The position numbers and the translations under genes were made by a program. The notes beneath the pieces are model-generated. The model saw nothing but the letters and a program-made list of their open reading frames with translations, did not search any database and had not been told where the DNA came from. Below, in pieces: positions 5,716 to 8,652 of a DNA stretch of 8,652 nucleotides; position 1 is the first letter of the stretch, and every line of letters begins with the position of its first letter. The stretch is from CAZCZZ01 sp964503335. GTDB lineage: Bacteria; Verrucomicrobiota; Kiritimatiellia; CAIVKH01. The stretch lies in assembly GCA_964503335.1 (NCBI GenBank), contig CAZCZZ010000096.1, forward strand, positions 1 to 8,652. The letters are read 5' to 3'.

Positions 5716-6603
5716 TCAGATGGCCATTGCAGCGTCGGTGATGGCCTGCGAGCGCGCAAGCCGCAGCAGCTCATCGGCGCGATACGACGAACGGACCATC
5801 GGCCCCGAAGCCACGCCCAGGAAGCCGATCTCCTTCGCGATCCCGGCGTAGCGGACAAATTGCTCCGGCGGGACATAACGATCCACGGGACGATGGTTGC
5901 GGGACGGCTGGAGGTACTGGCCAATGGTGAGCAGACGGCAGCCCGCGCCGTGCAGATCCTTCAAGGCCTCGACGACTTCATCGTCCGTCTCTCCGAGACC
6001 AACCATGATGCCGGACTTCACCGCAGGCGCCGGACGCCAGGCCGCGGCCTGTGCCAGGAGGGCCAGCGTGCGACCGTAGGAAGCCTGCGGACGAATCACG
6101 GCTTGAAGGCGTCGCACGGTCTCAATGTTGTGGTTGTACACGTCGGGTCCCGCCTCGAGGACAGTGCGGATGGAGGTCTCGTCGCCCTGGAAATCGGGGG
6201 TCAACACTTCGATCGAAACGCCGGGAATTTCCGCGCGAATGGCGCGGATCGTCGCCGCAAAAATCCCTGCGCCGCCATCCTTCAGGTCATCACGGGCCAC
6301 ACTGGTAAGCACCACGTGATGGAGATTCATCTCCTTCGCAGCCGCCGCGACACGGCGTGGTTCGTCCTCATCGAGTCCCAGGGGACGACCCGCGGGGATG
6401 GCACAGAAGCGGCAGGCGCGGGTGCAGAGATTGCCGAGCAGCATGAGCGTCGCGGTTCCCCGCCCCCAGCACTCATGGATGTTCGGGCAACGGGCGCTGC
6501 GACAGACGGTGTGAAGGCCCATGTCGCCTACGAGGTTCTGAACCTTCGAGAAATCCGTGTCCGCCCGCATATTGAGGCGAATCCAATTGGGTATACGTGA
6601 CAT
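5716..6603 (-). CDS. lipA: Lipoyl synthase
   Basis: This radical-SAM enzyme inserts two sulfurs at C6 and C8 of octanoyl groups bound to E2 or GcvH proteins, giving the lipoyl cofactor. All key ligands are visible in its 295 residues: the auxiliary-cluster cysteines C34, C39 and C45 (CRSARCPNIHEC), the radical-SAM CxxxCxxC at C60, C64 and C67 (CTRACRFC), and the C-terminal RSSY (271-274) whose serine binds the auxiliary cluster. Family blocks TSVARDDLKDGGA (100-112), YNHNIETV (156-163) and KSGIMVGLGE (196-205) are present. The N-terminus is short compared with E. coli LipA, but an in-frame stop lies a little upstream and no other start codon intervenes, so ATG at 6603 is well supported. No good ribosome site is seen. 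The HEAT-like gene ends 33 bases upstream and the GT2 gene follows after 11 bases. No lipB is present in the window. Confidence 0.98.
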   Translation of the reverse strand: MSRIPNWIRLNMRADTDFSKVQNLVGDMGLHTVCRSARCPNIHECWGRGTATLMLLGNLCTRACRFCAIPAGRPLGLDEDEPRRVAAAAKEMNLHHVVLTSVARDDLKDGGAGIFAATIRAIRAEIPGVSIEVLTPDFQGDETSIRTVLEAGPDVYNHNIETVRRLQAVIRPQASYGRTLALLAQAAAWRPAPAVKSGIMVGLGETDDEVVEALKDLHGAGCRLLTIGQYLQPSRNHRPVDRYVPPEQFVRYAGIAKEIGFLGVASGPMVRSSYRADELLRLARSQAITDAAMAI

Positions 6604-6636
6604 GGGTGGGAAAATAGGACTCCAGACGCCCTTGGG

Positions 6637-7134
6637 TCAAGGACGGCAAATTGCCTCGCCCAGATGCCGACGCTCCTCGCTGGAGAACGGATTATAGTCG
6701 TCCTGCTTCACATCCAGGCACAGGAGCAATCTCCGCCGGCAGTACGCGCCATGGACTGCGACGATCCCGCATAGCTCGCGCGTAAACTGCTCAAGCCCCA
6801 CCTTCTTCTTGCGCTCGTAGAGGATATGCAGGCCGAGGTCCAACCACTGGTCCTTCTCGATGACGCGCAGGAGACGCGAGGTGGCCCGTGCGAAGTCGAT
6901 CCGGGCCAGGGCCATAAGCGCCTCGCGCTCCTGGTCGGAATCAAGGAAGCGCTCGACTGCGCGGAAGGCGGCGTCGCCGGAGTATTGGGACAGGGATTCG
7001 ATCAAAGCCCGCGAGAGCTGGGACGTCGCATCCTGCTTCGAAAGCTGCGCGGCCAAGGCATCCACGCAGTCCGGCACATCGACCACGGCACAGAGCATGA
7101 CATCCACCAGCGACTCATCCTTGCGGATTCGCTC
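6637..7134 (-). CDS. HEAT-like helical-repeat protein, start missing in assembly gap
   Basis: At least 165 residues are visible. A GTG at 7105 could serve as a start, but the frame stays open upstream to the gap edge (encoding ERIRKDESLV), so the true start very probably lies in the gap and this is the C-terminal part. The sequence is almost all helical, with repeating amphipathic units of about 30 residues (around VDVMLCAVVDVPDCVDALAAQ, then LSRALIESLSQYSGDAAFRA, then EREALMALARIDFARATSRL), resembling HEAT/ARM repeats. Such repeats usually mediate protein contacts and say nothing about a specific role. The last 60 residues contain RRRLLLCLDVKQDDYNPFSS, which I cannot assign. It is the first visible gene of the minus-strand series with lipA and the GT2 gene. 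Confidence 0.7.
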   Translation of the reverse strand, partial: ERIRKDESLVDVMLCAVVDVPDCVDALAAQLSKQDATSQLSRALIESLSQYSGDAAFRAVERFLDSDQEREALMALARIDFARATSRLLRVIEKDQWLDLGLHILYERKKKVGLEQFTRELCGIVAVHGAYCRRRLLLCLDVKQDDYNPFSSEERRHLGEAICRP

Positions 7135-7234
7135 NNNNNNNNNNNNNNNNNNNNNNNNNNNNNNNNNNNNNNNNNNNNNNNNNNNNNNNNNNNNNNNNNN
7201 NNNNNNNNNNNNNNNNNNNNNNNNNNNNNNNNNN
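7135..7234. other. Assembly gap of 100 N
   Basis: There are exactly 100 undetermined bases, the usual placeholder for a scaffold gap of unknown size. Both flanking genes are cut by it and point away from each other, so the missing DNA should hold the starts of both genes and their divergent promoters. Any reading frame crossing it is meaningless. Confidence 0.98.
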
Positions 7235-8560
7235 CTGATCGAATCGTTCGAGAAAAGCTTCCAGAATTACGTCTCGGGTTACACGGGACTGGTGCCCGAA
7301 GGCGGGCTTGAGCCGCTCCAAGCCATTCCCGATTACGCCGAATGCCAGAAATTCGCCGACGCGGGGCGGCGGGCACTAAGCCACACCTTCGTCTTGAAAT
7401 TGAACGGCGGCCTCGGGACCGGCATGGGACTGGAGCAGGCGAAATCGCTCCTGCCGGTCAAGCAGGGCCAGAGCTTCCTTGATGTCCTCATCCGGCAGGT
7501 GCGCCACATCCGTGGCGCGTTCGAAGTGCCCTTGCCCCTCGTGCTGATGAACAGCTATTCCACGGATGCCGACACGCGGGATATCCTGCTCAAGCATCAC
7601 GAGATTATCCGCGCGCAGAAGGACATACCGCTGTCCTTCTGCCAGCACCGGATTCCGAAGATCCAAATTGATTCGCACCTGCCCGTCCGTTGGCCGGAGG
7701 ACCCCGATAAGGAGTGGTGCCCGCCGGGTCACGGCGACATCTATCTCTCGCTCGTCACCACCGGGCTCCTGAAGCTCCTCCTCGATCGCGGCTTCCGCTA
7801 TGTCTTCGTATCCAACGTGGACAACCTCGGCGCGATGCTGGACCTGGGCATTCTCGGCTACTTCACATCACACGGCCTGCCCTTCCTCATGGAAGTCACG
7901 GATCGCACGGAGGCGGATCGCAAAGGCGGTCATCTCGCGCGAAAGCGCGGCGGCGGCTTGCTCCTGCGCGAAATCGCCATGTGTCCCCACGAGGAACTGG
8001 AGTCGTTTCAGGACATCTCCCGGCATCGCTACTTCAACACGAACAACCTCTGGATCGACCTGTCCGCGGTGCAGCGTCACTTCGACAAACACGGCGGCTT
8101 CGACCTGCCGATGATCATCAACAAGAAGACCGTGGACCCGAAACTGCGCTGGTCACCCGCCGTGGTTCAGCTTGAGACAGCCATGGGCTCAGCCCTGGCC
8201 CTCTTCGACAACGCGGGCGCCCTTCGCGTCCCCCGGACCCGCTTCGCACCGGTCAAGACCACCGACGACCTGCTGGTGCTGTGGTCCGACGTGTACAAGC
8301 TCGGCGACGACGGCACGATGACGATGGCTGCCGGACGATCCGCGCCTCCGACCGTTCGCCTCGACCCCGGTCACTACAGGATCATCGACGACTTCGAAGC
8401 CCGCTTCCGCCACGGCGCCCCATCCCTCCTCCACTGCGAATCCCTAACCATCAAAGGCGACTTCGCCTTCGGCCGCAACGTGGTTTGCAAAGGCCACGTC
8501 ACGCTGAAGAACGACACCACGAGCCAGACCTACATTGCGGACGGAACCCATATTCTGTAG
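7235..8560 (+). CDS. UTP-glucose-1-phosphate uridylyltransferase, UDPGP family (N-terminus missing)
   Basis: This cytoplasmic enzyme makes UDP-glucose from UTP and glucose-1-phosphate, the donor for glycans and entry point to UDP-galactose and UDP-glucuronate. It belongs to the eukaryotic-type UDPGP family (PF01704), not the GalU family. In the 441 visible residues: nucleotide-binding KLNGGLGTGMGLEQAKSLLP (55-74), LMNSYSTDADT, EWCPPGHGDIY, the sugar-site FVSNVDNLGA, ADRKGGHLARKR, YFNTNNLWIDL, KKTVDP, QLETAMGSAL and RFAPVKTTDDLLVLWSDVY. The C-terminal 60 residues form the short beta-helix of this family (LTIKGDFAFGRNVVCKGHVTL). The GLEQAKSLLPVK variant resembles the form I know from Bifidobacterium-like actinobacterial members. 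Full-length relatives have about 450-500 residues, so perhaps 20-50 N-terminal residues are lost in the gap. It is divergent from the HEAT-like gene and supports the neighbouring glycosyltransferases metabolically. Confidence 0.95.
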   Translation: MIESFEKSFQNYVSGYTGLVPEGGLEPLQAIPDYAECQKFADAGRRALSHTFVLKLNGGLGTGMGLEQAKSLLPVKQGQSFLDVLIRQVRHIRGAFEVPLPLVLMNSYSTDADTRDILLKHHEIIRAQKDIPLSFCQHRIPKIQIDSHLPVRWPEDPDKEWCPPGHGDIYLSLVTTGLLKLLLDRGFRYVFVSNVDNLGAMLDLGILGYFTSHGLPFLMEVTDRTEADRKGGHLARKRGGGLLLREIAMCPHEELESFQDISRHRYFNTNNLWIDLSAVQRHFDKHGGFDLPMIINKKTVDPKLRWSPAVVQLETAMGSALALFDNAGALRVPRTRFAPVKTTDDLLVLWSDVYKLGDDGTMTMAAGRSAPPTVRLDPGHYRIIDDFEARFRHGAPSLLHCESLTIKGDFAFGRNVVCKGHVTLKNDTTSQTYIADGTHIL

Positions 8561-8574
8561 CCGACCAAGGCTTG

Positions 8575-8652
8575 TCCCCTGCAGCTCTGGCGAAGGGGGA
8601 TGAGGCCGGAACTCATGCTACGACCGGGGTCACCGACCCCGGCTACAAAAGA
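8575..8652. repeat. Palindromic intergenic sequence, probable dispersed repeat
   Basis: After the uridylyltransferase stop the sequence is non-coding and contains two inverted repeats. TCCCC (8575-8579) pairs with GGGGA (8596-8600), and CCGGGGTC-ACC-GACCCCGG (8624-8642) is a perfect 8-bp GC-rich stem with a 3-base loop. CTAC occurs on both sides of the second stem (8618-8621 and 8643-8646). There is no T-tract on either strand, so a rho-independent terminator is not supported, although the stem could protect the mRNA 3' end. The wording resembles GC-rich palindromic repeats that I recall scattered between genes in PVC-type genomes; this comes from memory and is untested. Confidence 0.45.

Noticed and set aside
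5860..6600. 246-codon open frame antisense to lipA
   Set aside because: lipA is certain on the other strand; this is a GC-rich shadow frame.
6860..7234. N-terminal 125 codons of a 566-codon frame reading into the uridylyltransferase
   Set aside because: It is antisense to the HEAT-like gene and crosses the N gap, whose length and frame are arbitrary.
8624..8642. Hairpin as an intrinsic terminator for the uridylyltransferase gene
   Set aside because: It is followed by CTACAAAAGA, with no T-tract.
1..8652. CRISPR array, transposase or integrase
   Set aside because: I saw no regularly spaced direct repeats and no recombinase motifs; the tRNA lacks a directly repeated 3' end that would mark an integrated element.

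Overview
The window is bacterial, GC-rich and densely coded. It holds one tRNA gene, seven protein genes (two cut by an assembly gap), and non-coding ends rich in inverted repeats. No taxonomic marker gene is present. An actinobacterial/eukaryotic-type UDP-glucose pyrophosphorylase, a HEAT-like repeat protein, TTCCAA-N3-TTGGAA palindromes and a GC-rich palindromic repeat at the right end would fit a PVC-group bacterium (Verrucomicrobiota/Kiritimatiellota-like). That assignment is a low-confidence inference from memory of similar genomes.

Layout. Positions 1-287 have no gene but contain two near-identical palindromes (43-57, 72-90), a small hairpin (96-113) and a compact multi-hairpin element closed by a perfect 10-bp stem (125-240). 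A minus-strand tRNA-Glu(UUC) gene lies at 288-363 with a good sigma70-type promoter at 383-411. After a gene-poor stretch with a tandem hairpin (552-596) comes a plus-strand operon of three genes joined by ATGA start/stop overlaps: a membrane-anchored hexapeptide-repeat acyltransferase (686-1429), a UPF0104/AglD-type multi-span membrane protein (1426-2385) and a large GT-C/YfhO-like membrane protein with a C-terminal beta-rich part (2382-4958).

Converging on this operon, with only 5 bp between stop codons, is a minus-strand series: a HEAT-like protein (start lost in the gap, ending at 6637), lipoyl synthase lipA (5716-6603) and a DPM1-like family 2 glycosyltransferase (4964-5704). A run of exactly 100 Ns (7135-7234) is a scaffold gap. 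It hides the starts of the HEAT-like gene and of the divergent UTP-glucose-1-phosphate uridylyltransferase (7235-8560). The last 90 bases are non-coding and palindromic.

How the genes may work together (inference). The uridylyltransferase makes UDP-glucose. The GT2 enzyme resembles those that load a sugar onto polyprenyl phosphate. UPF0104 proteins are associated with lipid-linked sugar handling, and GT-C proteins use polyprenyl-phosphate sugars on the outer face of the membrane. The acyltransferase could decorate the product. Together they suggest a surface glycan or glycolipid pathway, with lipA as a housekeeping gene in between. The least explained parts are the structured element beside the tRNA, one strand of which is also perfectly complementary to the tRNA itself, and the GT-C protein's C-terminal part.
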